Notes: generated from the letters alone by a model not told the origin. DNA of 15,137 nt from Syntrophaceae bacterium (GCA_919902745.1 CAKKRN010000301.1:1-15137); one strand, 5' to 3'. Counted from the stretch's first letter, positions 7,078 through 13,850 are shown. Numbers and translations are program-made.

Positions 7078-7120
7078 TTTTCCTCCCCCCACAAGGGGAT
7101 GGCCAGGGTGGGGATGGGGT
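7078..7120. repeat. GC-rich intergenic repeat fragment
   Basis: TCCTCCCCCC-ACAA-GGGGATGG followed by CCAGGGTGGGGATGGGG resembles a widespread bacterial intergenic repeat (CCTCCCCC hairpin GGGGGAGG followed by AGGTGGGGGTG), here somewhat decayed. The CCCC/GGGG arms around ACAA form a short hairpin. It lies immediately before the LivG-type gene and accounts for the extra in-frame codons upstream of that gene's true start. Confidence 0.4.
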
Positions 7121-7134
7121 TTACAGGAACGATC

Positions 7135-7866
7135 ATGCTGGAAGGAAAGAAAATAACAAAGCGTTTCGGCGGTCTGACGGCCCTCTCTGAAGTCGATTTC
7201 GATGTGCACCGCGGCGAGATCGTCGGGCTCATCGGGCCGAACGGTTCCGGAAAGACGACGCTGTTCAACGTTATCTCCGGCATTTACGCCCCCGACGGCG
7301 GAGATTTGTTTTTCGAAGACCGGAAAATCACGAATCTGCCCCCCTACAAACGGGCCCGCCTGGGAATCGGCCGTACCTTTCAGATCGTCCGTCCTCTGAC
7401 GGGCCTGAATCTCATCGAAAACGTCTCTACCGGTGTCCTTTACGGCCGCAAGAAAACGGCCGGCGCCAGGGGCGCAAGGGAAAAGGCCATGGAGATCCTC
7501 GCCTTTACGGGATTGACGGAGAAAGCCCGCCGCCTCCCCAGCGAACTGGTCCTGGAAGACCGCAAGCGCTTGGAAATCGCCCGCGCTCTGGCCCTCAATC
7601 CGGAAATCCTCCTCCTCGACGAGGTCTTTGCGGGCCTGAATCCGACGGAAATCAGCAACGCCATTGAGTTGACCTTCCGGATCCGGGATACTTACGGAAC
7701 GACGATCTTCATGATCGAACATGTGATGAAGGCTATTATGTGCACCTGCAGCCGCATCATGGTGCTGAATTTCGGAACCAAGATCACCGAAGGGCCGCCG
7801 GAAGAGGTGGCCAATCACCCGGAGGTAATCTCCGCCTATCTGGGAGCCGCTTATGCTGCGTGTTGA
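7135..7866 (+). CDS. branched-chain amino acid-type ABC transporter ATPase, LivG-like
   Basis: This is one of the two ATP-hydrolysing subunits of a Liv-type importer, acting at the inner face of the membrane. Of 243 residues: Walker A GPNGSGKTT (34-42), Q-loop TFQ (Gln83), Walker B ILLLDE (158-163) and H-loop His195 (MIEHV) are all present. The ABC signature is strikingly non-canonical: where LSGGQ is expected the sequence reads LVLED (138-142), followed by the normal RKRLEIAR. The insert around 63-120 (NLPPYKRARLGIGRTFQ) is typical of LivG. I chose ATG 7135, with AGGA six bases upstream and a normal N-terminus MLEGKKITKRFGG. In-frame ATGs at 7099 and 7114 have badly spaced ribosome sites and lie in repeat-like DNA. 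The end overlaps livF by 14 bases. The substrate may be an organic acid or aromatic acid rather than an amino acid. Confidence 0.9.
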   Translation: MLEGKKITKRFGGLTALSEVDFDVHRGEIVGLIGPNGSGKTTLFNVISGIYAPDGGDLFFEDRKITNLPPYKRARLGIGRTFQIVRPLTGLNLIENVSTGVLYGRKKTAGARGAREKAMEILAFTGLTEKARRLPSELVLEDRKRLEIARALALNPEILLLDEVFAGLNPTEISNAIELTFRIRDTYGTTIFMIEHVMKAIMCTCSRIMVLNFGTKITEGPPEEVANHPEVISAYLGAAYAAC

Positions 7867-8557
7867 TAATCTCACCGTCTGTTACGGCCAGATGCAGGCC
7901 CTGCGCGGCGTGTCCATGGAGGTCTCCACCGGGGAGATGGTAGCCCTGATCGGCGGCAACGGCGCCGGCAAGACAACCCTGATCAACACCATCTCCGGAT
8001 TGGTCCCCCCGGCAGCGGGCAGCCTGAGCTGGGAGGGCAGACCCCTGAACGGTCTTACCCCGGACAGGATTTGCCGAGAGGGAATCGTTCAGGTCCCGGA
8101 GGGTCGCAAGCTGTTTCCCGCCATGACCGTGGAAGAGAATCTGATCATGGGGGCCTATTTGCCTACCGTCCGGAAGCAGAGCCAAGAGTCCCTCCGAAAG
8201 GTATATGACATTTTCCCCCGCCTGGCCGACCGGCGCCGCCAGTTGGCCGGCAGCCTGTCCGGGGGGGAGCAGCAGATGGCGGCCCTGGGACGGGCCTTGA
8301 TGGCCCGTCCGCGTCTCCTCATGTTGGATGAGCCTTCATTGGGTCTGTCCCCCAAGGCAGCGGCGGAAATCTTTGCCACCATCAGGGGATTGAACAAGGA
8401 AGGGCTGTCGGTGCTGTTAGTGTCCCAGGAGGTACTGGAAACCCTGGCGATCACTGCCCACGGGTATGTCCTGGAAAATGGGGTTGTGGCCCTGAAAGGC
8501 CCATCCTTAGAGCTCCGGGAGGATCCGAAAGTCAAGACGTCCTATTTAGGACTCTGA
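7853..8557 (+). CDS. branched-chain amino acid-type ABC transporter ATPase, LivF-like
   Basis: This 234-residue protein is the second ATPase of the Liv-type importer. Walker A GGNGAGKTT (34-42), a canonical signature LSGGE (135-139) and Walker B LLMLDE (155-160) are present. The VPEGRKLFPAMTVEENL segment (81-97) is a LivF hallmark. The H-loop histidine is replaced by Gln192 (VSQEV), as is frequent in LivF proteins, which usually read VEQN here. It starts at ATG 7853 inside the last codons of the LivG-like gene, with GGGAG just upstream, implying translational coupling. With LivG it should form a heterodimer. By the residues seen, the LivG-Walker A/LivF-signature site is complete and the opposite site is degenerate. 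Confidence 0.92.
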   Translation: MLRVDNLTVCYGQMQALRGVSMEVSTGEMVALIGGNGAGKTTLINTISGLVPPAAGSLSWEGRPLNGLTPDRICREGIVQVPEGRKLFPAMTVEENLIMGAYLPTVRKQSQESLRKVYDIFPRLADRRRQLAGSLSGGEQQMAALGRALMARPRLLMLDEPSLGLSPKAAAEIFATIRGLNKEGLSVLLVSQEVLETLAITAHGYVLENGVVALKGPSLELREDPKVKTSYLGL

Positions 8558-8589
8558 GATAAACCAAACTTTGAAAAGGAGGCTTCACA

Positions 8590-9798
8590 ATGAAAGGAAA
8601 ACGGATTAAAGGATTCTCGTTGTTTATGACCATCGCCGTGCTTTGCGGACTCATGTTGACGGTCCCCGCCGCGGCAATTGGAGCCGGCAAACCGATCGTT
8701 ATCGGCGGCTCGCTGCCCCTGACGGGTGAGTTTGCGGAAACGGCGCAGTGGATCGAAAAAGGCATGCGTTACTGGGCGGAGGAAATCAACGCCAAGGGGG
8801 GGCTGTTGGGACGTCCGGTGGAATTCAAGATCTACGACGATCAGTCCAATGTGGGCAAGGCCGTGACCTTTGCGGAAAAGGCCATCACCGTGGACAAGGT
8901 TGATCTCCTCTTCGGCGGCTACCCCGGCACCGCCGCCCGGGCCGTCATGCCCGTGGCGGAAAAGCACAAGGTTGTCTATGTCTCCATGGGCGGCCATATG
9001 AAGAGCTTTCAGCAAGGCTATACTTATTCCTTCGGCGCCCCGCCGCTGATGGGCGAGTGGTGGTACGAGGGGTTCTTCCACTGGCTGGCCACTCTTCCCG
9101 CGAACCAGCGTCCGGAAAGGGCCGCCGTTTACACCATCAATAACCCCGTCGGCCTCTCCCTTCAGGACTCCATTGACCGTTGGACGAAAGAGCTCAATAT
9201 CCAGGTGGTGATCAATGAAAAATACAATTCCCCCCTTGCCGACGCCACGTCGCTGATCGTCAAAGCCAAACAGATGAACTGCGACATCCTTTTTTCCAAT
9301 GGCTTCTTCCCCGACGGGGTCACAACGATGAAGGCCGCCAAGGCCCTCGATTATAACCCCAAGGCCATCGTCCAGGGGGTCGGTTCCGTTGTCCCCGCCT
9401 GGATCAAGGAACTCGGGGCGGACGGGGACTATGTCTTTTCCGGAACAGTCCTGCACGGCAAGCTTAATTACCCGGGAAACGACAAGCTCAACGCCTATGC
9501 GAAGCAAAAATACAACATGGACGGCTACCCCCTCTATTTCGGGTTCGGTTATGCCTGGATGCAGACCCTCGAACAGGGCGTGAGCGGGGCCAAGAGTCTT
9601 GATCAGACGAAGATCCGCGACTGGCTGAAGACAAACAAGATCAATACCATCGCCGGTCCTTTGACCTTCGACAAGCGCGGCCTGCCCCCGGAGGAAAACT
9701 TCTGCACCCAGATCATCAACGGCAAGGTGGAGCTGATCTTCCCGAAGAACATCCGCACGAAGGAACCGGTCTATCCGAAGCCGGCCTGGAAGAAGTAG
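8590..9798 (+). CDS. ABC transporter periplasmic substrate-binding protein, LivJ-like (Peripla_BP_6)
   Basis: This 402-residue protein is the ligand-capturing component of the Liv-type importer. It has a Sec signal peptide: basic MKGKRIK, a hydrophobic core (about 10-27) and a likely cleavage after the AAAIGA region (28-33). There is no proper lipobox around the cysteine in VLCGL. The mature part begins KPIVIGGSLPLTGEFAE, typical of type I periplasmic-binding folds for branched-chain amino acids, amides and aromatic acids. INAKGGLLGRPVEFKIYDDQS and the FGGYPGTAARAVMPVAEK segment are family hallmarks. AAAAGGAGG lies seven bases before the ATG, the strongest ribosome site in the cluster, consistent with the high demand for binding proteins. 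It sits between the ATPases and the permeases, a less usual order than binding protein first. Ligand not predictable by eye. Confidence 0.92.
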   Translation: MKGKRIKGFSLFMTIAVLCGLMLTVPAAAIGAGKPIVIGGSLPLTGEFAETAQWIEKGMRYWAEEINAKGGLLGRPVEFKIYDDQSNVGKAVTFAEKAITVDKVDLLFGGYPGTAARAVMPVAEKHKVVYVSMGGHMKSFQQGYTYSFGAPPLMGEWWYEGFFHWLATLPANQRPERAAVYTINNPVGLSLQDSIDRWTKELNIQVVINEKYNSPLADATSLIVKAKQMNCDILFSNGFFPDGVTTMKAAKALDYNPKAIVQGVGSVVPAWIKELGADGDYVFSGTVLHGKLNYPGNDKLNAYAKQKYNMDGYPLYFGFGYAWMQTLEQGVSGAKSLDQTKIRDWLKTNKINTIAGPLTFDKRGLPPEENFCTQIINGKVELIFPKNIRTKEPVYPKPAWKK

Positions 9799-9799
9799 C

Positions 9800-10675
9800 G
9801 TGGACGCCGTTTTAATAATTCAGTCCCTGATCAGCGGCATCATGATGGGCATGGTGTATGCGCTCCTCGGCGTCGGGTTTTCCCTGACCTGGGGGGTCAT
9901 GCACGTCATCCACATCTCCCATGCCGCTTTCGGACTCCTCGGGGCGTACCTGGCCTACAGCATGCTGCAGTATTTCGGCGTGGACCCCGTCGTTTCGGCG
10001 GCGGCGTCCGCGCCGCTGCTGTTCCTCGTGGCCTGCGGGGTCTATCAACTCCTCATCAGACCCATCACCAGGGCCAAGGAGGTCATCGTGGCGTCGATGA
10101 TCCTCACTTTCGGCCTGGCCATTATCCTGGAAAACGTCATGGTCCTCATCTGGAATGCCGACCCACGGGTGCTGACACCAACTTACGCCAGTGGCGCCCT
10201 GATTGTGGGACCCTTCTATTTTCAGTATCCCCACCTTGTCGGCTTCGGTTTGTCCATCGTGGGGATAACCACCATCTATCTCTTCCTGAAAAAAACCTAC
10301 ACGGGCATGGCCGTCCGGGCCGCCTGGCAGCAGCCCGAGGCTGCCCAGTTGTATGGTGTCAACCTTTACCGGATCAGCATGATCACCTTCGCCCTTGCCG
10401 TCTCCACGGCCGGGGCCGGGGGCATCAGCCTGGCCCTCCTCAATTCCTTTGAGCCCCACTCCCACAATCTCTGGCTCATCTATCTCTTTCTAGTGGTAAT
10501 CGTGGGCGGGGTGGGGAACGTTATCGGCACGGTCCTGGCCGGCCTGATCATCGGGGTGATCACGGGACTCTCCATGGCCTTTCTCCCCTACCAGTGGGTG
10601 AATCTGGTTACCTTCGGGCTCCTGATGATCTTTCTCATCTTCCGGCCCCACGGTTTGTTCAGGCAGGGGGTATAA
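9800..10675 (+). CDS. branched-chain amino acid-type ABC transporter permease, LivH-like
   Basis: This 291-residue inner-membrane protein is the first permease of the Liv-type importer. It begins VDAVLIIQSLISGIMMGMVYALLGVG; about eight hydrophobic segments follow. MHVIHISHAAFGLLGAYLAY, then RPITRAKEVIVASMILTFGLA, and a cytoplasmic region near AVRAAWQQPEAAQLYGVN (the expected ATPase-contact loop, around 172-190) are LivH hallmarks. VVIVGGVGNVIGTVLAGLIIG and the closing IFRPHGLF are also typical. The start is GTG at 9800, one base after the binding-protein stop (TAG at 9796-9798), with GGAAGAAG shortly upstream. The next permease begins two bases after its stop, so the genes are tightly co-translated. 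Confidence 0.93.
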   Translation: MDAVLIIQSLISGIMMGMVYALLGVGFSLTWGVMHVIHISHAAFGLLGAYLAYSMLQYFGVDPVVSAAASAPLLFLVACGVYQLLIRPITRAKEVIVASMILTFGLAIILENVMVLIWNADPRVLTPTYASGALIVGPFYFQYPHLVGFGLSIVGITTIYLFLKKTYTGMAVRAAWQQPEAAQLYGVNLYRISMITFALAVSTAGAGGISLALLNSFEPHSHNLWLIYLFLVVIVGGVGNVIGTVLAGLIIGVITGLSMAFLPYQWVNLVTFGLLMIFLIFRPHGLFRQGV

Positions 10676-10677
10676 AA

Positions 10678-11613
10678 ATGCAAAAATACCGCCTGGCCGC
10701 AATTGCGATCCTGATAGCGATGTTAGCCGCTTTCCCGTGCCTCGAACCTGAGGTCTATTACCTTTCATTCATGTTTTCCGTTTTCATGTACGTGATTCTG
10801 GCCTCCTCCTGGAATTTCATCGGCGGCTATGCCGGCTACCTGTCCTTCGGCCACGCGGCCTTCTTCGGGATCGGCGCCTTTGCCACGGCGAAAGCGGCAT
10901 CGATGTTCGAATTGACTCCCCTCCTGACCATCCTGGCCTCGATCCCTGCCGGGGCGTTGGCGGCACTGGTCGCCCTGTTCGTCGGCTATCCGTGTCTGAA
11001 AATCCGGGGACCATACTTCTCAGTCGTGACGATCTGCTTTGCCTTTGTCGTGGAGTTGACCGTAAAGAACATCGAGTTTTTAGGTGGGGCGGAAGGAATC
11101 TGGCTGAAGTTCATGGACATCCCGGAAAAACTCTCCCGCTCCATCCTGTACGAAGTCATGCTCCTGCTCATGGTCGTCACCTTAGCCGTCGCCTGGCGGC
11201 TCGGCCGCTCGCGGCTCGGCGCCGGTCTGAGAGCCATCCGTTCTGATGAAGAAGTCGCCGAAACCATGGCCATCCCGACGGCAAAACTCAAGATACAGGC
11301 CTTCATCCTCTCTGCCTTTTTCCCCGGGATTGCCGGTGGTCTGTTTGCCTATTACCTTACCTATATCCATGCCGACGTTGTCTTCAACATCAATATCTCC
11401 ATTCTCATTGTCCTCATGGCAATGTTCGGAGGCGGGGGCACCTGGCTGGGACCGATCATCGGGGCCGTCATCCTGACCGTCGTCAACGAGGGCCTCTCAA
11501 TCTTCGCCCAGGCGGAAATCGCCCGGATCATCTACGGCGCCCTCTTCATTGTCGTTACCATTTTCATGCCCAACGGCATCATTGATTTTTTCAGGAAAAA
11601 AGGCGGCGGTTAA
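10678..11613 (+). CDS. branched-chain amino acid-type ABC transporter permease, LivM-like
   Basis: This 311-residue inner-membrane protein is the second permease of the importer. The hallmark SSWNFIGGYAGYLSFGHAAFFGIGAF falls at about 42-67, KIRGPYFSVVTICFAFVVE at about 104-122, and the ATPase-contact loop GLRAIRSDEEVAETMAIP at about 183-200. It ends FMPNGIIDFFRKKGGG. I placed the start at ATG 10678, two bases after the LivH stop and just after AGGGGG. An open frame extends upstream from it into LivH but encodes no homology. It is the last gene of the cluster. Its final codons (GGT TAA) overlap one copy of the ~30-bp repeat that recurs at 13009, so its 3' end may be an insertion or recombination point. 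No clear terminator follows. Confidence 0.93.
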   Translation: MQKYRLAAIAILIAMLAAFPCLEPEVYYLSFMFSVFMYVILASSWNFIGGYAGYLSFGHAAFFGIGAFATAKAASMFELTPLLTILASIPAGALAALVALFVGYPCLKIRGPYFSVVTICFAFVVELTVKNIEFLGGAEGIWLKFMDIPEKLSRSILYEVMLLLMVVTLAVAWRLGRSRLGAGLRAIRSDEEVAETMAIPTAKLKIQAFILSAFFPGIAGGLFAYYLTYIHADVVFNINISILIVLMAMFGGGGTWLGPIIGAVILTVVNEGLSIFAQAEIARIIYGALFIVVTIFMPNGIIDFFRKKGGG

Positions 11614-11643
11614 TCCGGGGACACCATACTAGTTTTTTTATCG
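11607..11643. repeat. direct repeat copy A, flanking the accessory patch
   Basis: The sequence CGGTTAATCCGGGG, then ACACCATACTAGTTTTTTTATCG, matches copy B at 13009-13044 in the same orientation: 26 of 30 aligned bases up to the TTTT, with one 2-base indel, after which both end in ATCG. The GGGGACACCATACT core resembles a motif I recall from widespread REP-like intergenic repeats. It overlaps the livM-like stop codon and the tail of the nucleotidyltransferase remnant. Confidence 0.6.
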
Positions 11644-11833
11644 ATGTTCTTCAATCCTCCCCCGGTATCAAGGAGGTCCGGCTCATGGCGGAAAGAATCG
11701 GGACGCCACGCCAGGCGTGCCCCGGGAAGACTTGCTGATATACCTCAGCGCAGTGGTGAGTATTGACGATGAACCGCTCGATCCCGGCCTGCCGGAGATG
11801 GTCCATGGCGTACGTAATAATCGGACGACCCAT
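11610..11833 (-). pseudogene. nucleotidyltransferase (sugar-1-phosphate type) remnant, frameshifted
   Basis: Read leftward from 11833, the first frame gives GRPIITYAMDHLRQAGIERF followed by IVNTHHC and WRGVPI. This is a piece of the N-terminal domain of an NTP-transferase-family enzyme such as a mannose-1-phosphate guanylyltransferase or MurNAc-1-phosphate uridylyltransferase. The frame then breaks: the open frame runs on as LSAMSRTSL to a stop. One frame over, the family sequence resumes as SFRHEPDLLDTGGGLKNIDK (about 11690 to 11631), so a single-base change, probably a deletion, lies near 11690. The nucleotide-binding start (AAG.GTRM region) and the whole C-terminal part are absent, so this is an internal fragment. 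Its first ATG overlaps the Fic stop (TAATG), which looks coupled but is probably fortuitous because the protein is truncated there. Confidence 0.8.
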
Positions 11834-12993
11834 TATGCACCCTCAGTCCTCAGTTGCATTGCCGATAAACCTTCTAAATATTGCCGATACATTGCCGATA
11901 AACCGTAGGCCCGGTTACGCCTGGCCGCCGCCGTCACGACCAGCATTCCCCCATCCACCCATCCCTTGATCAGGACCCGCGCCATCCGCGTGGAGAGCCC
12001 CAGAGCTTGGGCAACCTGAACGTTCGTAACCGTTTCCCGGTTGCCGAACAGCGAGAGGGCGATCCTGGAACGGTGATCCAGACGACGGATGAACTCCGGT
12101 TCGACGATCAGGTTCTGCCCGGCATGGCGGGCGACCGAATCCCTGACCTCGCCGAAGGCGTCCGCCAAAGTGGAAAGAAAATAGTTCATCCAGGATGTTA
12201 GATCGGCATTGGCGCGACCCTCATAATAATTGTGATGGGGATGAGTGGCCAGGGCCCGGTAGTAGGCTAAGAGATCCCGGGCATGAAATTCTTCCAGGGA
12301 GAAAAACCCCTGGAGACCATAACCGCCCCGCTGTAGAATGAACGTGGCCAGAAGCCTCGCCGTCCGGCCATTGCCGTCATAATAAGGATGGATGGTGACG
12401 AACTGATAATGGAGAAGACCGGCCACCAGGGAAACAGGAACCCCGGTCTTCTCCGCCCATGACACCCAGTTGACCAGTTCATTCATCAGCCGCGGAACAT
12501 CGGAAGCTTCCGGAGGCATATAGACAATCACGACGGATGCAGAATCACGGATCACGTTCTGACCGTCCCGGGAAGGCGTCGGCCGGCTCCGGGGACCGTG
12601 TTCCACCCATCCGTGAAGCCGGCGGATCAGATTTTCCGTCAAGGGACGTTTTATTGCAGCCCACGCCTCCACCTTGAGCAGGGCGTCCCAATAATACTTG
12701 ACCTCCAGGACATCCCGTTCCCGCCCCTGGAACCCTACCTTCCGGTCCTGGATCGCCTGCTCCGTCTCGGCCAGGGTGAGGCGATTGCCCTCGATGCGCG
12801 TCGAATAATGGGTCGCGTGGAGACGGGCCTGATGGCGCAGTTTCGCTTCGACGGCGGTTATCAAGGCTGTCTGGCCGATCTTTGTCCGGATGGCCTCGAT
12901 GTCCATTAGACACCGGACCATATCTGTCGTCACCTGGTATTGCGGCTTCCAAATGGGTTTGACGTTTTTCATGCGTCGACCATCCTGCATCAT
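11833..12993 (-). CDS. Fic-domain protein (class II, putative AMP-transferase) with C-terminal winged helix
   Basis: This 386-residue protein carries the Fic core HPYYDGNGRTAR (202-213), with catalytic His202 and the anion-binding loop intact. Class II architecture is shown by the inhibitory motif STRIEGN (64-70) N-terminal to the core; Glu68 would block ATP until relieved. The N-terminal Fic_N region covers about 15-100, and the C-terminus (about 305-365: LSLFGNRETVTNVQVAQALGL) looks like a winged helix. Fic enzymes usually transfer AMP from ATP to protein hydroxyls; the target here is unknown. No separate antitoxin gene is adjacent, as expected for class II. The tail repeats GLSAM (364-368 and 375-379), encoded by a duplicated 15-bp sequence. 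ATG 12993 is used; ATG 12972 (MKNVKP), with AGGA ten bases upstream, is a reasonable alternative. It is probably horizontally acquired, given the relics and repeats around it. Confidence 0.9.
   Translation of the reverse strand: MMQDGRRMKNVKPIWKPQYQVTTDMVRCLMDIEAIRTKIGQTALITAVEAKLRHQARLHATHYSTRIEGNRLTLAETEQAIQDRKVGFQGRERDVLEVKYYWDALLKVEAWAAIKRPLTENLIRRLHGWVEHGPRSRPTPSRDGQNVIRDSASVVIVYMPPEASDVPRLMNELVNWVSWAEKTGVPVSLVAGLLHYQFVTIHPYYDGNGRTARLLATFILQRGGYGLQGFFSLEEFHARDLLAYYRALATHPHHNYYEGRANADLTSWMNYFLSTLADAFGEVRDSVARHAGQNLIVEPEFIRRLDHRSRIALSLFGNRETVTNVQVAQALGLSTRMARVLIKGWVDGGMLVVTAAARRNRAYGLSAMYRQYLEGLSAMQLRTEGA
11857..11904. repeat. short direct repeats in the fic 3' end
   Basis: CATTGCCGATAAACC occurs at 11857-11871 and 11890-11904, a 33-bp period, with a third partial copy ATTGCCGATA at 11880-11889. 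The two full copies are in frame and encode GLSAM on the minus strand. This may be a slippage-type duplication that altered the end of the Fic protein. Confidence 0.7.
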
Positions 12994-13247
12994 TTTTCAA
13001 TGACCATCCGGTTAATATCCGGGGCCACCTTGCTGGTTTTATCGTTTCGAAAAATCGGTTACACGCCCAGATTAATTACAGCCCATGTATCTTATTCATT
13101 TCGATAAGAAAGCTATATCAATCGTATTGACATGTCTATTACTTCTTTTCTGGAAAGCGACGTCTCTGATCATTTTCACGCCAGAACTTTACCCCCTTGG
13201 GCCGCTCGGTCGAGGACCTCGTCCAGCGTGTTCGTCGTCGCCGTTTC
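12994..13247. other. gene-free region upstream of fic
   Basis: No convincing gene is present in these 254 bases. They contain direct repeat copy B, an imperfect palindrome CCGG-TTAATAT-CCGG (13008-13022) just upstream of the Fic start that could be an operator, and short open frames without recognisable motifs. A leftward frame ending NTLDEVLDRAAQGGKVLA (stop near 13170) looks protein-like but has no start and no family I recognise. Confidence 0.5.
13009..13044. repeat. direct repeat copy B, upstream of fic
   Basis: CGGTTAATATCCGGGG, then CCACCTTGCTGGTTTTATCG, aligns with copy A (11607-11643) in the same orientation. The two copies lie 1.4 kb apart and bracket the nucleotidyltransferase remnant and fic. 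Confidence 0.6.
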
Positions 13248-13733
13248 TCACCCGGCAACCATGAAAAACCCCGTTGCCGGAAGGAGGAAGCAGTTTTCCG
13301 GGAACGCCTCGGCGGCATCGACATTGAGGACGATCTGGTGGAAGGGGACCCCCAGTCTGGCGGCGAAGTACCTTCCATGGGCGCTGATCTTTTCGTCGCC
13401 GAGCTTCGCCTCGATGAGGCAAACCGGATCGCCGTTTTTTACCAGCAGAAAATCCACTTCCCGTTTTTCCCGGTCCCGGACGTAGCGGATCTCGAAATCC
13501 CCGAGGCCGGTTTCCGTAAACCTGGCTGCCATTCTCGTCAGCGTCAGGGCGAGAAGGTTCTCGAACCGGAAGCCGGGGTCATCCAGAACGGACCAATCAT
13601 AAAAGTACAACTTCGCTTCCTTGCTGAGGGAGCGCTTGAGATCCCGGCTCCAGGGGCTGATCGTGAAGACCAGGTAGAGCGCCTTTAGGACTGTAAAATT
13701 GTCAAGACAATTTTTGACACGAGTGTAATATTG
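13248..13733 (-). pseudogene. DUF4143 AAA-family ATPase, C-terminal remnant
   Basis: A frame open from 13733 to the stop at 13248 (161 codons) contains the end of a DUF4143 protein. LKALYLVF and SKEAKLYFYDWSVLDDPGFR are followed by FENLLAL, YVRDREKREVDFLLVKNG and LIEAKLGD, the last two being a nuclease-like D/E-x-K arrangement typical of DUF4143. Full proteins of this family are about 380-450 residues and begin with a P-loop AAA domain, entirely missing here; a stop (TGA at 13736-13734) closes the frame upstream. The natural C-terminus (FLLPATGFF) seems intact. A TTG at 13610 could start a 120-residue product but lies mid-domain. The 5' edge coincides with a cluster of palindromic TTGTCAA/TTGACA sequences (13695-13737), suggesting a recombination or insertion end. 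Not expected to be functional. Confidence 0.8.
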
Positions 13734-13737
13734 TCAA
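13695..13737. repeat. palindrome cluster with TTGTCAA/TTGACA half-sites
   Basis: AAAATTGTC (13695-13703) and GACAATTTT (13706-13714) form a perfect nine-base inverted repeat around AA. TTGACA (13714-13719) and TGTCAA (13732-13737) form a second one, and ACAC-GA-GTGT (13717-13726) a third nested inside. It covers the 5' edge of the DUF4143 remnant. It could be an operator or the end of a mobile element. Confidence 0.5.
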
Positions 13738-13850
13738 CGCATTTGGAATATCATACGCCCAAAGGAAGATGATTTGCAAAGCTTCCACCCGAATGAGCGG
13801 GGTGGATTGCATGAGGATGCCGATAACCGGCGCGGGTCGTGCAAACTTGC
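13734..13850. other. intergenic region downstream of sucD
   Basis: No gene is seen here. A seven-pair hairpin TCCACCC / GGGTGGA (13784-13806, loop of nine) lies downstream of the sucD stop but has no following T-run, so I do not call it a terminator. Confidence 0.4.

Noticed and set aside
11651..11833. Functional 60-residue small protein after fic
   Set aside because: It is an internal piece of a nucleotidyltransferase whose sequence continues in another frame, so it is a remnant rather than a gene.
11857..11904. ATTGCCGATA copies as an origin-type iteron array or CRISPR
   Set aside because: Only three short copies, inside the fic coding end, with irregular spacing and no origin or cas genes nearby.
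13087..13170. Small leftward peptide (MIRDVAFQKRSNRH…) upstream of fic as an antitoxin
   Set aside because: Under 30 codons, no ribosome site that decides it, and class II Fic proteins carry their own inhibitory helix.
13784..13806. Seven-pair hairpin downstream of sucD as a terminator
   Set aside because: No T-run follows it on the minus strand, and the loop is large for an intrinsic terminator.
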